NCBI GenBank assembly: GCA_037783415.1
Contig: JAZGTN010000028.1
Coordinates: 2,809,001 to 2,873,000 of the forward strand
Length of the DNA: 64,000 nt
Reading direction: 5' to 3'
Source of the DNA: Leptasterias polaris
Taxonomy: Eukaryota > Echinodermata > Asteroidea > Forcipulatida > Asteriidae
Positions 23,641-36,237 of the stretch are shown in pieces. The stretch's first letter is position 1; the number at the start of each line of letters is the position of its first letter. The notes under the pieces are model-generated. The model was not told the DNA's origin and did not search any database. It saw only the letters and a program-made list of their open reading frames with translations. The position numbers and the translations under genes were made by a program.

Positions 23641-23953
23641 GTATGTCTCCCAAAGTCCCCCCCCCCCAAAAAAAAAACAAAAAAACAAAAACAAGGAAGA
23701 TTAAGGCAAGACAGGGCATAGATAAACAACAAACAACACTAAAAATCAATTAAAAATCACAGAACAATCAAAAAAGCCTAAACAAAAACAGAAAGAAGAA
23801 CGCAGTGATAGAGAGTCTTTAAAAAAGCAAACCTAAATGTTGTACATAATCTCCTTATGATTACAAATTGCAAATGTTATTAGACACTTGCAACTATGGT
23901 AGGTCTATTGTTTGCAAAAAACCCCAAACCAAAACCCTTAAATAAACAAAAAA

Positions 23954-24157
23954 GGTCAGGCTGACCCAAAACAGGGTCAAACTAACGTGAATCCGGGTCT
24001 AAAGACCAATGTTTAATCAGCTGACCCGAGTCTGAATCCAATTTGTTGAATCAGCTTCATGGGTCAGCCTGACCCAGAAATTGGCCAGGTCACGTGGAAC
24101 CCTGAAACCGGGTCACCTCTGACCCCTGGTTTTGTAAGACCCGGAAGTTTAAGAGTG
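23954..24157. repeat. GACCC/GGGTCA-type interspersed repeat, copy 2
   Basis: Contains GGTCAGGCTGACCC, CAGGGTCAAACTAACG, GGGTCAGCCTGACCCAGAAA and the end GACCCGGAAGTTTAAGAGTG. About 200 bp. Confidence 0.8.
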
Positions 24158-26509
24158 GAATATTGTAGCAGTACATCTCCTATAAGGAACTGATACTGAT
24201 AGTTGTGATTACTCGTGGCTGTTTGTACTACCATAGTTCTATAGTGTTGATAACATGTGGGTAGCAACACGAACGAACTATGATCGTTATTAATAAGCTG
24301 TTTTAATATATACGAACCCAATAGCTGAAAAACGGAAAACAACATCAATTCAAAAATGTTATTCCTATCTGAGATTGAAGTATCCCAAGTAATACAGTAC
24401 TACGGAAAATAAGCTTCTGTTAAATTTGAACTCTGCTGCAATGCACACCTAAATGCGACTGTTTACGAAATGTCCATTTTGTTATCCTGACCTTGAATCA
24501 CCTTGCTAGTGTGGCCTTGCTTTCTTTTCAATTCATTGCGTCCGTAGATTATTTCTTGTATTTTTCTCTTTCAGGCGACCTATTATTGAATTAGAGGCCT
24601 CTGTGCGTTCGTCTACAACAGCCTAACACACAAGTATTAATGCATTAGTTTACCATGCCATAAGCTAAGCGTATAAAAAATATTACTGTACACGCTAAAT
24701 ACGCCATAAGGCAAACGTGTACCATTAACACAATACAACTTGGGAGGAAGACGCTAATTTTTTTGCATTCGTTCAATTTTTATTACAATTCGACTTTCCA
24801 TTATAATAAATGAAGTCATCTTAAAGGGGTAAGAGGTATAATAATAATAATAATCTAAGTATGATAATTATGAAATAATTTGTTTCACCCGCGTACAACT
24901 GTCACTAACGAATCCACTGTCTTTAAGTATTGTCAGCAGCCCAATGGCTTCAACGCGTACTTATTTACAGTTGTGACATAAGGATTAATAAATAGCATTA
25001 AATCTTGCTGTGGGTTAATGTAACAGTTGAGACCCAAAGCTTGTGAGTACACGCTTCGGGAAGTAGAAATCCTTTAACATTTATGATCAATCCCTTAGCT
25101 CAGAATGAACGGGGGTAATACAGCGTTATAGAAAGGCTTAGGATATCTATTTTTTTTTAAACCAACTCAGTTGCATTCAGTAATACATCTGAATTTATAA
25201 CAGAAGTTTTAACGTCCGAAAGAAAAAGAAGTGCATGCACTTTTCATTTAAGTGTTGCATGTGAGATTGGAATCTGATACCGATCACTGATTGCTTTCAT
25301 CAGTAAGGAGACTTGGGGTATGGGACTTTTTAACTCTCAGACAAAAGATCTCATTCATACACTAATTCATTACTACCTTCAGATAAAACTAGTTTTTAGT
25401 GTTTCTGTTTCATCTTTGTAACGCTGATTAATTTTTCGAACGCCATAACGTCCTTGGTTGAAATCATTGTATGATAGGGCCGGGGCCGTGTTGGAATTAG
25501 CGGCTACGGCTAGCTTGATCGCCGCGTCTTCATGTGTTGAAGTATAGGACGTCCTTAACAACAAAGCCTAGCCGTAGCTGTAGCCGTTAATTCGGATACG
25601 GCTTAGGTTGTCATCAGCTTATGAATAATGCATGAGATTCTCACGCCCACTTCTCGTCCCCACGCCAATCATCTTTTGTTCTATTATTTAAATGATTGAT
25701 GAGTATATTTGATCAATGCAATTACATCACAATGAGTTTCTCCGGTACACGTTTATATCAGACACGTTATAAACAGGATAACTCATTTATGAACAGAACA
25801 GCACTTAGCAAAGCTTTTGATCAAACCAAATTTAATTGTAAATAATTTCCCAACCATATAATGTAGTCCGAAACTCACCCAAAATGGCCGACAAAAGATC
25901 TAGTGGTTCAGGAATGTAATTCAACAGCATGCAAAACAAGAATAAAAAGCCTTGCTAAAAACTTCTTTTGGTTCTATGTCAAAACATAAGGAATTTCGAA
26001 ACCCTTCGAATGCAAACAAAATCTCACAGGCTAAATGAATTCCTTAAAATTAGCTTGAGATCGTGTGTGTGAAGTAAAAAAAAAATTAAACTGTTTAAAC
26101 TTGGGTAAAAAGCCACTACAACCCTTTTGACAATAAAATATTGATAAAACTGCTACTTTTTTTTAGTTGTCTAATACACTTTAAATTATTTTATCTAAAA
26201 GCTACCAAAGAGTAAAAGGGGAAGACAAAGTTATGCGTTTTGGTATAAAGTTAAAAAGATATCCCAATGTCCTTTGTCCGTTCGGTCTACTGTGGGTCAG
26301 TCCAATAAATGATACCACCATTAAATATTACAATCCTCGGAAAAATGGTGAAGATACCGAACCATTTAATGTCACCGAAATCCAAAGTGTGATGCTCGAT
26401 GCGTGAAAGGGGACGACCATGTTGCACATTCTTTAAATTGTTTTAATATAATATCTAACCTCTGACCTGCCCTGTAGATACTTGTACACCCACTGTATAA
26501 GTCACGAGT
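24158..26509. other. Intergenic stretch, nothing recognised
   Basis: AT-rich. A GC-richer inverted pair GCCGTAGC/GCTACGGC lies near 25499-25606 (AGCGGCTACGGCTAGC and AGCCGTAGCTGTAGCC), possibly a decayed MITE. No gene recognised. Confidence 0.35.
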
Positions 26510-26740
26510 ACTCTGTAAAAACTTCTAGGTCAGAATTGACCCAGATGTGGGTCACATGGGGCCTGACTCTATTTGGGTCAGTATGACCCAGAGTGTGTGT
26601 CAGGACTAAAATCTCATCGTTTTAAAACCATTTCCGGGTCAGCCTGATCCGGAAGTGGGTCAGGTTGACCCGGAAGTGGGTCAGGCTCTTGGAAACCCAT
26701 AATCTGGGTCAATTTTGACTCGTAACATTTTAAGAGTGCA
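26510..26740. repeat. GACCC/GGGTCA-type interspersed repeat, copy 3
   Basis: Starts ACTCTGTAAAAACTTCTAGG / TCAGAATTGACCC and ends CTGGGTCAATTTTGACTCG...TTTTAAGAGTGC. The ends are inverted repeats, so this appears to be a complete element of about 230 bp with several internal GGGTCAGNNTGACCC palindromes. Confidence 0.82.
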
Positions 26741-27530
26741 GATCATAGGTAAAAAGTGTCATGAATCAAGATTTTCATGAAAAGATTAACATGATAGCAA
26801 TTTCAAGTACACTCCAAAATGTTTGATGTGATTAAATCATTAGAACCAACTTCAAAGATTTCAAATTGTTAAGCAAAAATTTTGCAATTTGAATACAAAT
26901 CTTAATTCTATGACTGACGAATAAGTTGTTCCCAATGGAGGCCTTGCACACTCTTAAAAAAAACTGCGTCCCCCTGCCACCCGGAGCTTTTTTAAAGAGT
27001 GTATTTAGCATTTAGTGTCGTGATATGGAACGCCAAATTGTCAAATTAAGAAGAAAAAACCCCGAACACTTAATAAAATTGTCTTCAAAAGCGAAACATC
27101 GGTGAGCTATGGTGTTTGGATAACACTTTAGATAAATGATTCCACTCTATAATAAGTATACCACATCAAACATTGTTACAGTCTTGCATAGGCGAAGATC
27201 AAATTTACAAAGAACATAAATCGTCCATAAATGCCCGTTATTTAAACACTATAATGGGACATTCTCGACCTGTACAATATAATTACACGAGCTATCTGAG
27301 TGTCTAACTACATTATAATTTGAGAGGAGTATTGTTATATTTTCATACATATCACCATATATCCTGGTATCCATTTACAAATATAGAAGCTATATATTTA
27401 CATTATAGGCTGACTTCTTATACAATCTTCGAGAAAGTAAAACAAAACCGTGTCAGAACCGACCTAGAATAGAGCCAGTAGTTACCCTTTGGTATTTTAT
27501 TATCACCCAGCAAGCGAACACGTAATGGGA

Positions 27531-27617
27531 AACCCGGAAGTAAACTTTGACCTCGTGGTGTAAAGCTCCACGTGACCCTCTCTGGGTAAATTCTGACGGA
27601 GGGGTTTTTAAAGTTAT
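27531..27617. repeat. GACCC/GGGTCA-type interspersed repeat, decayed copy 4
   Basis: AACCCGGAAGTAAACTTTGACC ... CTCTGGGTAAATTCTGACGG ... TTTTTAAAG parallels the 3' half of the other copies. It creates a deceptive minus-strand frame that looks like the end of a cyclase (see rejected items). Confidence 0.55.
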
Positions 27618-27967
27618 TGTTGGGGCATGTTTGAAGCGTTAACATTCGTACAAATCCGTGTTGGACATTGTTGTCGATGTTTTGTAAATTATGGAACATT
27701 ATGTGAAAATTACCATTTGATCAACGCCAATATGAGTTTTAAGATTGAATTCATTCCATAATCCTGATTGAATATCGTCAGCTTCAGGTCATTTTTGTTT
27801 TATTCCTGCTGAGAATCAATCATCAATGATGTATAATGTCTCTTTTCGCTTCGTTTATTCTGTTGCTCTTTTACCATACGGCGCGCAAAGACTTGTTAGG
27901 GATCCGGCCAGCGGGCCATAGCCTAGCCACTTCCGAAGGCGTCAATTCGGTACACCCATTAAGACCC

Positions 27968-28105
27968 GGGCCCATTTTCATTGAGCTGCTTATAAGCACA
28001 ACAAAATTATGCAAGGTTACCAGACAAACTACCATGTCACATGTATATTGTGACTGGTATCCTGCTCATTTCTGCTTATTTCTGCTTAGCAGAAAATTGT
28101 TATAC
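27968..28105. mobile_element. MITE family D, partial copy
   Basis: GGGCCCATTTTCATTGAGCTG left end with the family interior (ACTGGTATCCTGCTCATTTC, TGCTTAGCAGAAAATTG). The right end is missing. Confidence 0.65.
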
Positions 28106-29734
28106 TAAAATGTATGCCCTATTGAAATCCCTTCACCTCGCCTCTATTTGCTTATCTAGAAACAAAACAAAGAGGTAGAAATGTTTCTACGTATGTGTTC
28201 TGTAAATAAAATATGTGGGTTTTTTGTCAATGAAGTCCTGAAATCGTCAGTCTTGTACATTTTGGTCCCTCATACTAATCCTTCACAGCTTCGGAAACAA
28301 CACTCTTTGATCAGAACAAACTTGCACATTTATCTCTTTCTACATTCATCTAAATGATACAGATGTTAATTTCTTTTTACTGTAATAATGATAACCAACA
28401 CCATTGTAAATAGACCACTCCACGGCATAACCAACTAGTCTCAAATAAGACATTGTTAATACTTCGTTATTCACTCTACCTTCTCCACGCGATCGCCATT
28501 TCGCAACTAGGAAAACAAACCACTCTGGAATCCCATGTTAACAGTACAGGCGGTACTTAATACAATAAAGATTTTGTATTTCACCCTATTGACAAAGATT
28601 TTCTCGGTCCTTCCAGCCATTTATCATGATTATATAAATCCACAGGTTTTAAGGAATTCCAGACGTGAATTCAAGTAATTTTTTTCGTTTACAAAAGCCA
28701 ATAAAGCACGTACCTCTTTCTCATCAAATTCAAAACTGTCCCCCGACACTTGCCTCGAAGACCTTCAATCATGTCGTACAGGTTTAAAGGAATTCATTTA
28801 ATTGTCTGCTTTGTTTGACGTCATGACTTCAATGTTAATCTTTTGTTCAGTTGTTGTTGTAGAACTGTTGTTTTATTATTTGCTATTCTAAAGGTCCAAC
28901 ATCTCCATGTTTGTCAGGGACTTGTCTTCGTCCGTCTTTGTAATAATTTTGTCAAGATCGTCACAATACCCGATGTAGAATGGGTTCGATGTAGCAGGCC
29001 TGGAATTTCATCTTTGAGAGGGCAAGGCCGTTTTCATTTTGCAAACTTCACTTCCATTAGAAAATCATAAAGACTATGAGAAACTGTTGAAGGAGCACCT
29101 AGGCAACAGAGGCCATGGCCTACGAGACCTCAGTGTAATTCCATGCCTTGTGTAGGTTGCACATTTAATGTGTTTCATGACCAAGCTATTATTTATTTCA
29201 ATTCCAGTCAGCATGTTTTCTTTTAAACGCTTTAACACTTGCCTAAAATTTAATAAAATGTTCAGAATCGCCTTATGGTAAAACGCTAACCCAACCACCT
29301 CTTCACCAAAGGGCTATATATGTCGTTCCGTCTGTTTGTTTATCTCAGAGGCTGTGCGTCTTGTCAATACGAACTCGATCAAACGTTAGTTGAAGTTGCT
29401 GTCGCATGGTTGTTTGTCTGTCTGTCTAGATCTGTTGTGTCTGTCACTGTTGTATGTTGCTATATCTTTTCTTTAACTGATAAACATGGTCTCAAGAACG
29501 AAGTTAAAAAGATGTTTAAATGATAGTTATTTCTTGAAAATATTGTAAATCAAAAACAAACAAATAAAACAAATACAAAATAAAAATAATAATAATATAG
29601 GTTTTTCGAAAAACAAAACCAGCCTATTCCACTTTCATGCATTCGTAATAACGCGATTTTGCCTCAGCAATTGAAACCGTCATTCAACTTCTCTTTGAGA
29701 AGTGCAAATATATATAAATATACATTGTACCTTC
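28106..29734. other. Intergenic stretch, nothing recognised
   Basis: AT-rich. Frames at 28843, 29074 (minus) and 29320 have no recognisable similarity. An A-rich simple repeat lies at 29551-29600. Confidence 0.4.
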
Positions 29735-30000
29735 ATAGGGCGTTCATTCTAGCCAAGCGAAATTGGCATTCAATTCAGCAGAGTAGGCGTAACGTAACTA
29801 AAGATTTCTGCGAAAAGCCGCTGCGAATTTGAATGCTGTTTGGATGAATTGTTAAATCGAACAATTATCTTTTTAATAGCATGACGCGAAAGAAGAATTG
29901 CTTACACATAAAGTGAAACTGAATGAAAGAGCTGTCAATTTCGTGCGAAATAGAACAACCGGACGTTTAAACTGGTCGCATATTTTGCCGAAAATGAGCG
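29735..30000 (+). repeat. Interspersed repeat family I, copy 1
   Basis: About 265 bp shared in inverted orientation with 49725-49995. Matching words include GCGAAATTGGCATTCAATTC, GAATTTGAATGCTGTTTGGA, AAGTGAAACTGAATGAAAGA and CAATTTCGTGCGAAATAGAACAAC. It is diverged. The 71-codon frame starting at 29898 lies mostly inside it. Confidence 0.75.
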
Positions 30001-31094
30001 GGGGAAAAACTACATTATACACTTATTTAACGGTAGTTTTCTTTGTGTTGTTACCTCCCGGTGGGTCACGAGTGTTTGATGTTTATCGTTATGAAACTAA
30101 ATCAACCATTTGATGATCATATGTCATGATTAACAGCACACCTCAGTGTGAGGTGATGACGTCATCAATTTAATAATAAATATAAAAACCTTGTGAATCA
30201 GACCGCATAAAGGGTAAATTGATATCAAATATGATAATGGGAAATGCGTTTTTAAGAGCCGTGTTCAATTATTGTGTGTTAATAGTTCTTGACCTCGTTT
30301 GTGGTCTGTCTTAACCAAGTTGTTTGCGCCATCAGGACGAAGACAGCTCAAAATGGCGGGAATTAACCTCAGTTAACTTGCAAGAACTCCGGGGCATTGT
30401 GTAAATTGGAGTCTCTTTATTGAATAGTTGTCAAGAAGGCTTAAAGAATAGCCGTCAACTTCCTTTTAACGTAGGAAGATGTTTAAAGGGAATGTCTTGC
30501 TTCCTTTTTAAAGAGAGTTATTCACATTTATCTTTTAATTAAATTAATATTATTAACGTGCAAATAAATTAAAGAACTTCCCGTAAATTTCTTCAATTCC
30601 TCACTAGATAACTTGAAGTTGGAAGCGTATATCAGCGTTCTGATTATAGTGTGGTTAGCGTTCTGATTATAGTGTGGTTAATTGTTTAGACTTTGATATT
30701 GTTTAGACTTTGATATAGTTTGTTTTTTATTTTACTATAAGACGCAGGACTGAAGTGGAAATATGTCTTTCTTTACTGGTTTGGCTCGCCATTTAAAGGA
30801 AATAAATTAATGAACAAATAAATAAATATATTTGATTAGCCTGGTCAGCAATGCTACTCTCTCTTTATGAAGCTTTCACGCACACACCGTTAACTTGTCC
30901 TTATGTTATTATGTCAGTCGAGTGTTCCCAAAATTGAAAATCGAATTGTGTGTCGGAGCATCCGTGGAAGATAATCTTCTTCTGATTCAATTATTCTGAA
31001 GGTTTCCAAGTTAAACTCACCCCTACTTCATACAAGGACTTTACGTTGAATGTGTCTGGTTTATAAGCACCAAGTTTGACTTTATTTTTTGTTC
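30001..31094. other. Intergenic stretch with small tandem duplications
   Basis: At 30634-30715, GCGTTCTGATTATAGTGTGG is doubled and TTGTTTAGACTTTGATAT is doubled next to it. No gene recognised. Confidence 0.5.
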
Positions 31095-31269
31095 ATAGAC
31101 CTTATGCATTGACGTCACCAAGCCGCCATCTTAGAGGTAAACTGATGATGAAACAATGGAAACGCGCTGATTTGTACGCGCGGCGCACAGGACTGGCCAA
31201 TGAACACCTTCCTTTTGACCTCTAGGCGAGGGCGCCCTACTCAAATGACGTCATATGCATAAGGTCTAT
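31095..31269 (+). mobile_element. MITE family B, copy 2
   Basis: Same 175-bp length, orientation and ends as the copy at 20057-20231, with only a few substitutions seen (GGACTGGCCA for GGACTGACCA, ACACC for ACATC). The two insertions are therefore young or recently shared. Confidence 0.88.
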
Positions 31270-31292
31270 TGGCTTCCAATATGAACCATATA

Positions 31293-31520
31293 ATAGATAG
31301 TTCCCAGTAGACGCCATCTTTACGGGCAAATCGCATTTTGGCTTGCAGGCGCGTCAAGCGCTCTAATTATTAACGCAGCCGCGTCATTCACTAACCAATC
31401 ATGCAATGAGTTTTGTGAAATGTGCGCGTGCTGCACGCCGTTCTCACGCGAAACGCATGACTGTGTGTTCCAAACTGCCCGTAAAGATGGCCGATTTACG
31501 TCATACTGCAACCTATCTAT
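31293..31520 (-). mobile_element. MITE family C, copy 1
   Basis: 228 bp, ATAGATAGTTCCCAGTAGAC ... CATACTGCAACCTATCTAT. The ends are imperfect inverted repeats with CCATCTTTACGGGCA / TGCCCGTAAAGATGG just inside. It is the reverse complement of 36238-36465, which has the same length. It lies 23 bp from a family B copy. Confidence 0.85.
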
Positions 31521-32939
31521 AGTTTCATGGGGTGACACTGCATGGTAAGGCGTGCGCCGTTGTTAAAATGTTCATGACATATTTTGTGAATATTTACGAG
31601 CATATTTGTGTACACAGCACCTGTTTTCTCATGTCATGGCGTTAGGAGGAAGATATTTGTGTGTGTTTATACGTTTGAGATTGTCACACAAATTAGATTA
31701 ATAAATAGTAATAATAATCGTTTTTAAACCATACAGGAAAATTCCGTTTTCAAGTTGACAGATTTTTGTTTAAACGCTACTAAACTTCTTCCTCTTAAAA
31801 TTGACGTCCCAAACCGTCGAGGCAATTTAAAAATAATAAAATTGAAGGTTTTTTATTGATACATACGTGGAAATGTATATTCATGTCAATACTAATACCC
31901 TATTATATCGACCTATCTATTAGTGGTTTCCGTCTGTTATGAAAAAAACTAATGGAGCATTCTCGTCCTTTTATCCAAATGAAAATTAATCTATTTTACA
32001 TCAACAGACATTTTTTCAAATATAGTATTAATCTACCGAATACGCTTTGAGTTAAACTGATGAGGCACGTCTTTGTGTACACTGCCTTGCTTGATCACAA
32101 AGCGAGCACGTGATCATGAATCATCCTAAAGTCTTGTCAGGTGTATTTACAACAGCTTTGAAGGTCAGTAAGGATATTACAAGTCTGTCCGTTGTCGGGT
32201 CGAGTTGGCGTCATGAAGTCAGGTATACAGTTCGTTATGTCTGTCGCTCCATTTCGGATATCCCTGTTTTGAATTATATACTCAGTGAAAGTTATTTACA
32301 GAAATGTCACATAATTCAATCTTTCATTGTGGCCGCGGTCATAGTAAACCTAAGACCTTTTTACCCGTCACTATTACATTTAGTTTGAACTGAACTTCTG
32401 TATAAATGCTTACCATAACAATAATAAGTAAGTATAACTTATTATTCCCTTTGTCGATCCTTAGATCAGGCCATAAAGCATGTTTAATTAAATCTCTTCA
32501 GTCAGTGGAAATATACTGTCACTATAAGTTCTAACTAAGGGTGCAAGATGTACTAGGGAATAGCTTTAAGATAAAGTACAACATTGGTTTCGATTGCACG
32601 TATAGCTATGAGCTTTCTGCCTCCAAGTATAAACTTGTACAATATAATTCAAGGTGACCTATGTACGGAAATATAGTTTGTAATGACGGGTTGTCAAATT
32701 AAGGAGATAATCCCTTTCCTAGATATAAGAGTGGTTATCAATATTTATTGACAAATGACTAACATCGCTTTTTGAACAAACTGTTTTATGAGGAGCTGGA
32801 AGTGCCATACAGAGTAAACTCATTGAGAATGGAACGTAATGTTGTACCTTATCTCTAAGACTCAAGTTAATTAATTTATTATTTATTTATTTATTTATTA
32901 TTAGCTTTTTTTCCTTTCTTTTTTTAAATTTTGTTTGTA
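31521..32939. other. Intergenic stretch, nothing recognised
   Basis: AT-rich with a (TTTA)n tract at 32880-32903. The frame at 32110-32388 has no recognisable similarity. Confidence 0.4.
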
Positions 32940-33125
32940 AGCAATTGTGAGATTACCAAAGTTTTTGGTCAATCTCACTCGCTGGATCGGGTGAATAGCC
33001 GTCTAGGAAGTAACATGTTCCGGGAGTAGTCTCCGGGAAACCCGCTGGAAGCGTCTCTCGACCCCTCGGTGTGAAAGAAAATCTTCCCGATTTCTCAAGG
33101 AGTCTGGGAATAAATAATAAATCAA
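32940..33125 (+). mobile_element. GC-richer fragment ending in an AAT-rich tail, probable retroelement end
   Basis: Begins with the hairpin GTGAGATTACCAAAG/TTTTTGG/TCAATCTCAC and continues GC-rich (CCGGGAGTAGTCTCCGGGAA). It ends GGGAATAAATAATAAAT, the look of a non-LTR or SINE 3' tail. No second copy is seen in the window. Confidence 0.3.
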
Positions 33126-34396
33126 AAGTACATTTTGAACATTTTAATTTTTAAATTATTGATCAATAAGTTATTAAATATTACACTTTGTAAAAAACAT
33201 ATATGACAAAACAGACGTAAAAAGAAACCATGACTGCCAATGGTGAACCAATAAACCAACCAAGGACCTCCACTCAGGAAAATATTATATTTTGACAAAA
33301 TTCCTAGTATTTTTTGTTCTTACGGACCACCAGTTATACCTGAAGGAGTGCTTAATTTAGAACCATCAATATACAGCGCCCTTAGTTGGTATTTCGTAAT
33401 CCTTTTACAATTATAAGCCTGCGGCTTGTCAATTTGTTCAGTACACTTAGAACACTTCTTCCCGATCAGGGACTATTGCATTTGAAGGAACCACGACCAA
33501 TTCGGCAATGGGGTCCAATCCACATGACTATTTTTTATATCACCCCATAGCTATCAGTGATTACTAACATACACACACAGAGTGGAGTGTGTCAAATATG
33601 CCCTAGGAAAATAATACACAAAGAATCCTCTGCTATGCTAGGTAGTCCCATATGTTAATATGTTATTCAGACGATAAAAATGCATGAGATTTGTCAACCT
33701 CCAGGGGCAATTTAATTTGATGGCACTACATGTTGTTTCACATTTGGAGTGTGATATGTAACCCTCTTATTGCGCTTATAAATGATGTGAGTGAATATCA
33801 CATTTCTCACAATTTAGAAATAATCTCTCATTGAGATTAGGTTTGAAATATTATGTTATAACAAGATATGTAATTGTCAGTTTGACGATATCATGTCATC
33901 TGAAATGTCAAACTATCAAACTATCCAATTTACAATTAGGAATTAAGCAATCTGAAATCCAATCTTTATTTATTTATTATTTTTGGGGGGGGGGGGGGTG
34001 GTTCTTGTATGAAGGCTTTAGACTTATTTAAGAATAATTAATTCACGCTCGCAGTACAATCACGTTCGCGATTTTTCTATAATTTTTTTTCTCAAAGTAG
34101 ACATAATTATTGCCAACATCTTAAATTCCAAAGAGACGGTTTTGATACAATGCATAATTTCTTGTGGATGGAACCTTAAATTACGCTTGAATTTTCAAAA
34201 AAGAAACAACGACAATGACAATGACAACGACACATCCTGAGCAGGAAAACAAACAAAAAGGAGCAAATAGAACTATATGTACTAAGACATCACACCAATT
34301 ACAGCAACACAGACACCATGTGCCTCCAACTTAAACGACAGATGAAAAACATTTAAATAAAGAAAAGCGAAAAAACTAAATCTGCATTATAAGAGG
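33126..34396. other. Intergenic stretch, nothing recognised
   Basis: AT-rich with a G tract of about 14 near 33985-33998. No gene recognised. Confidence 0.4.
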
Positions 34397-34818
34397 CTTT
34401 AAAGGTAGGATCATAGAGGTAAATTATTAAGAACAATACAATAAAAGTCACATGTGAAAGTTTTAGCTGAATACAGTATCTATTGTTGCTGAGAAAGCAG
34501 CAAAAGCTGTAACAGTGTTTTCACAAGAACGTCGAATCCATCCACGTTTACAGCGAGGTGACAGCGGGTACCACCCCGCATGTCTGGCCGCAGCATTCAC
34601 AAACGGACACCAACCCTCAGAAATCTGAAAAAACGATTCATGCATGAATCGTTTCCCAGATTCAAATGTTTCGGGGTGAAAAATTATACAAACCCATATT
34701 ACTTCGGAGAGAATCCCTTTTCAAAATAATTTATACTAGGCCTATCAACAACTGCAATGCTTCTCACCAAATAAGTTGTTATGGTCATTAATTTTAATTT
34801 GAGTATTTTCCGATCTAT
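34397..34818. mobile_element. MITE family F, full-length copy
   Basis: Left end CTTTAAAGGTAGGATCATAG; the right end is near TTTTCCGATCTATGGCC, next to a LINE tail. The interior shares GCTGAATACAGTATCTATTG, GTCGAATCCATCCACGTTTA and the palindrome AACGATTCATGCATGAATCG+TT with 50793-51211. The 60-codon minus frame inside is not a gene. Confidence 0.78.
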
Positions 34819-35000
34819 GGCCATTTATTTATTTTATTTATTGATTTATTTAGACAGGGTAGCCTTATCAGTAATACAACTGCTATCCTTAAGGGCCCTG
34901 TGTACAGGCAGTAACATTTAAAAAAAGGAAATAGAAAAATACAGAGCACTAAGAAAATCCATGAATAAAGACAAAAACAAGTGTAAAACAAAATCAAAAA
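34819..35000 (-). mobile_element. LINE 3'-end fragment with (AATA)n tail
   Basis: The minus strand reads AAGGCTACCCTGTCTAAATAAATC then AATAAATAAA units, matching the plus-strand LINE end at 13549-13627. Upstream (higher coordinates) is A-rich on the plus strand with no recognisable reverse-transcriptase frame. Confidence 0.55.
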
Positions 35001-35444
35001 TCTTACAAGGTAAAACGAAAAAAGACACAAAAATGTTAAACACTTGTCCAAAGCAGGGTACATGAAAATTAAAACATGAGTCAAATAATTTAAAAAAGTC
35101 TATAAGCAATCACAAAGGATTACACCATCGCATATCAATTAAAAATTCATTAAAAAGAGGCAAGTATAAAAAGCAAAGATAACTTTAAAATAAGCTCAAA
35201 ACGGAAGCCAGTAACCGTCAAAAACGGCAAATTGCAGGCTAACCAATACTCACATTAAAATGGAACCATAATAATAAAATCACCTATAGCAGTAAACGAC
35301 TATTCCTTTAAGTAATCAACCATTCGACTACAGCCAAACATTATGAGAAAGTAAACACTCTAACAATTATTGTTTGTGGATATTATAATGTCTGTTCATT
35401 TGGTATTAAGACATTTATAAACAGATGCTCTTAATTCAGTTTAT

Positions 35445-35494
35445 GGAAATGATGTAAGAAATTACGTAATGATGTAAGAAATTACGTAATGATG
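35445..35494 (+). repeat. Tandem 22-bp duplication
   Basis: ATGATGTAAGAAATTACGTA occurs twice in a row with a third partial start. It abuts the tRNA-SINE copy. Confidence 0.8.
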
Positions 35495-35572
35495 TAAATT
35501 TACTGTCCAAGTTATCAAGTTTGGAGGTATTATACAAGATTGGAATAGATTTTGGGTTGAACAAAGAAACAT

Positions 35573-35646
35573 TGACTAGAGCGGGATTTGAACCAACGAC
35601 CTCCGGTTTAACGTGCCGGCGCTCTACCAACTGAGCTATCTAGCCC
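35573..35646 (-). tRNA. tRNA-like SINE head (Asn-GTT-like), probably not a functional tRNA
   Basis: On the minus strand a 73-74-nt cloverleaf can be drawn. Acceptor GGCTAGA/TCTAGTC has 7 pairs with one G-U. D stem GCTC/GAGC is perfect. Anticodon stem CCGGC/ACCGG has one mismatch, with loop ACGTTAA (anticodon GTT, but C instead of U at position 33). T arm GTTGG-TTCAAAT-CCCGC has one mismatch. The A box (TAGCTCAGTTGG) and B box (GGTTCAAATCC) are intact enough for Pol III. The flanking body (AACCCAAAATCATTTAAAC, CAGTTTCCCTTGTGGTTTAT) recurs at 47.3-47.5 kb and 5.84 kb, so this is a tRNA-derived repeat, not a single gene. Body: roughly 35500-35890. Confidence 0.6.
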
Positions 35647-36237
35647 TATGTTGGCGGTCTCCCTATTTTGTCAATATCTTTGTTCGGGGGGTGCCAGTCA
35701 GAAGCCATACAACCGCAAACTGCCGTGTAGCCAGGGATCACACCCAAGTATACGATACAACCTGGGAAGCGGCAGCCAGGGGATCACCTTAAGGGGATGC
35801 GACTTTTTTTAAAATCAGATATCAAATAATAAACCACAAGGGAAACTGACTGGGTAAATGTTTAAATGATTTTGGGTTGAACAAAGAAAAATTGGAATAG
35901 CTTAAAAATAGTCGCAGACATTGTTCATGTTTAGTGTGATCAACCATACATGAAGTATTAAACCTGTGAACATTTGGGCTTAATCCGTTGTGTGAGTCAG
36001 GAGGAAATAGCGATAAACAAGGCACAATTTTCAACATATAAACACACTTTTCTTACTTTTGGTTGTAACAACCGAAATCAGCCGTTTTAAGAGTTTCAGA
36101 TACAGTTTTCTCGATTATATATGACTTCATTTAGGGGGTAATATTTCACACAAATATGATCTAGTATGAACTTCATAATCAGTAAGCTTTCAGAGTAAAA
36201 CTAAATAATGGTTTTCTTATCCTAACAATCGTGTATA

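Noticed and set aside
23330..23749. A 139-codon hydrophobic minus-strand frame.
   Set aside because: It crosses a C8A9 tract and repeat-like 3' UTR sequence; the composition alone explains the hydrophobic residues.
27418..27633. A minus-strand frame reading VTWSFTPRGQSLLPGFP that resembles the end of an sGC alpha subunit, with an AG acceptor giving the right phase after the exon at 36554.
   Set aside because: The matching bases lie in a decayed copy of the GACCC/GGGTCA repeat (TTTAAAAACCCCTCC / GTCAGAATTTACCC is its usual start), and the following residues lack the IPG.C.F motif. The likeness is probably chance.
28990..29035. A minus-strand DEIPGLLH stretch as a possible alpha C-terminal exon.
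   Set aside because: An in-frame TGA lies a few codons upstream with no acceptor AG between, and neighbouring residues do not match the family.
35573..35646. A functional single-copy tRNA-Asn gene.
   Set aside because: C at position 33, mismatches in the anticodon and T stems, and recurrence of the flanking body elsewhere point to a SINE.
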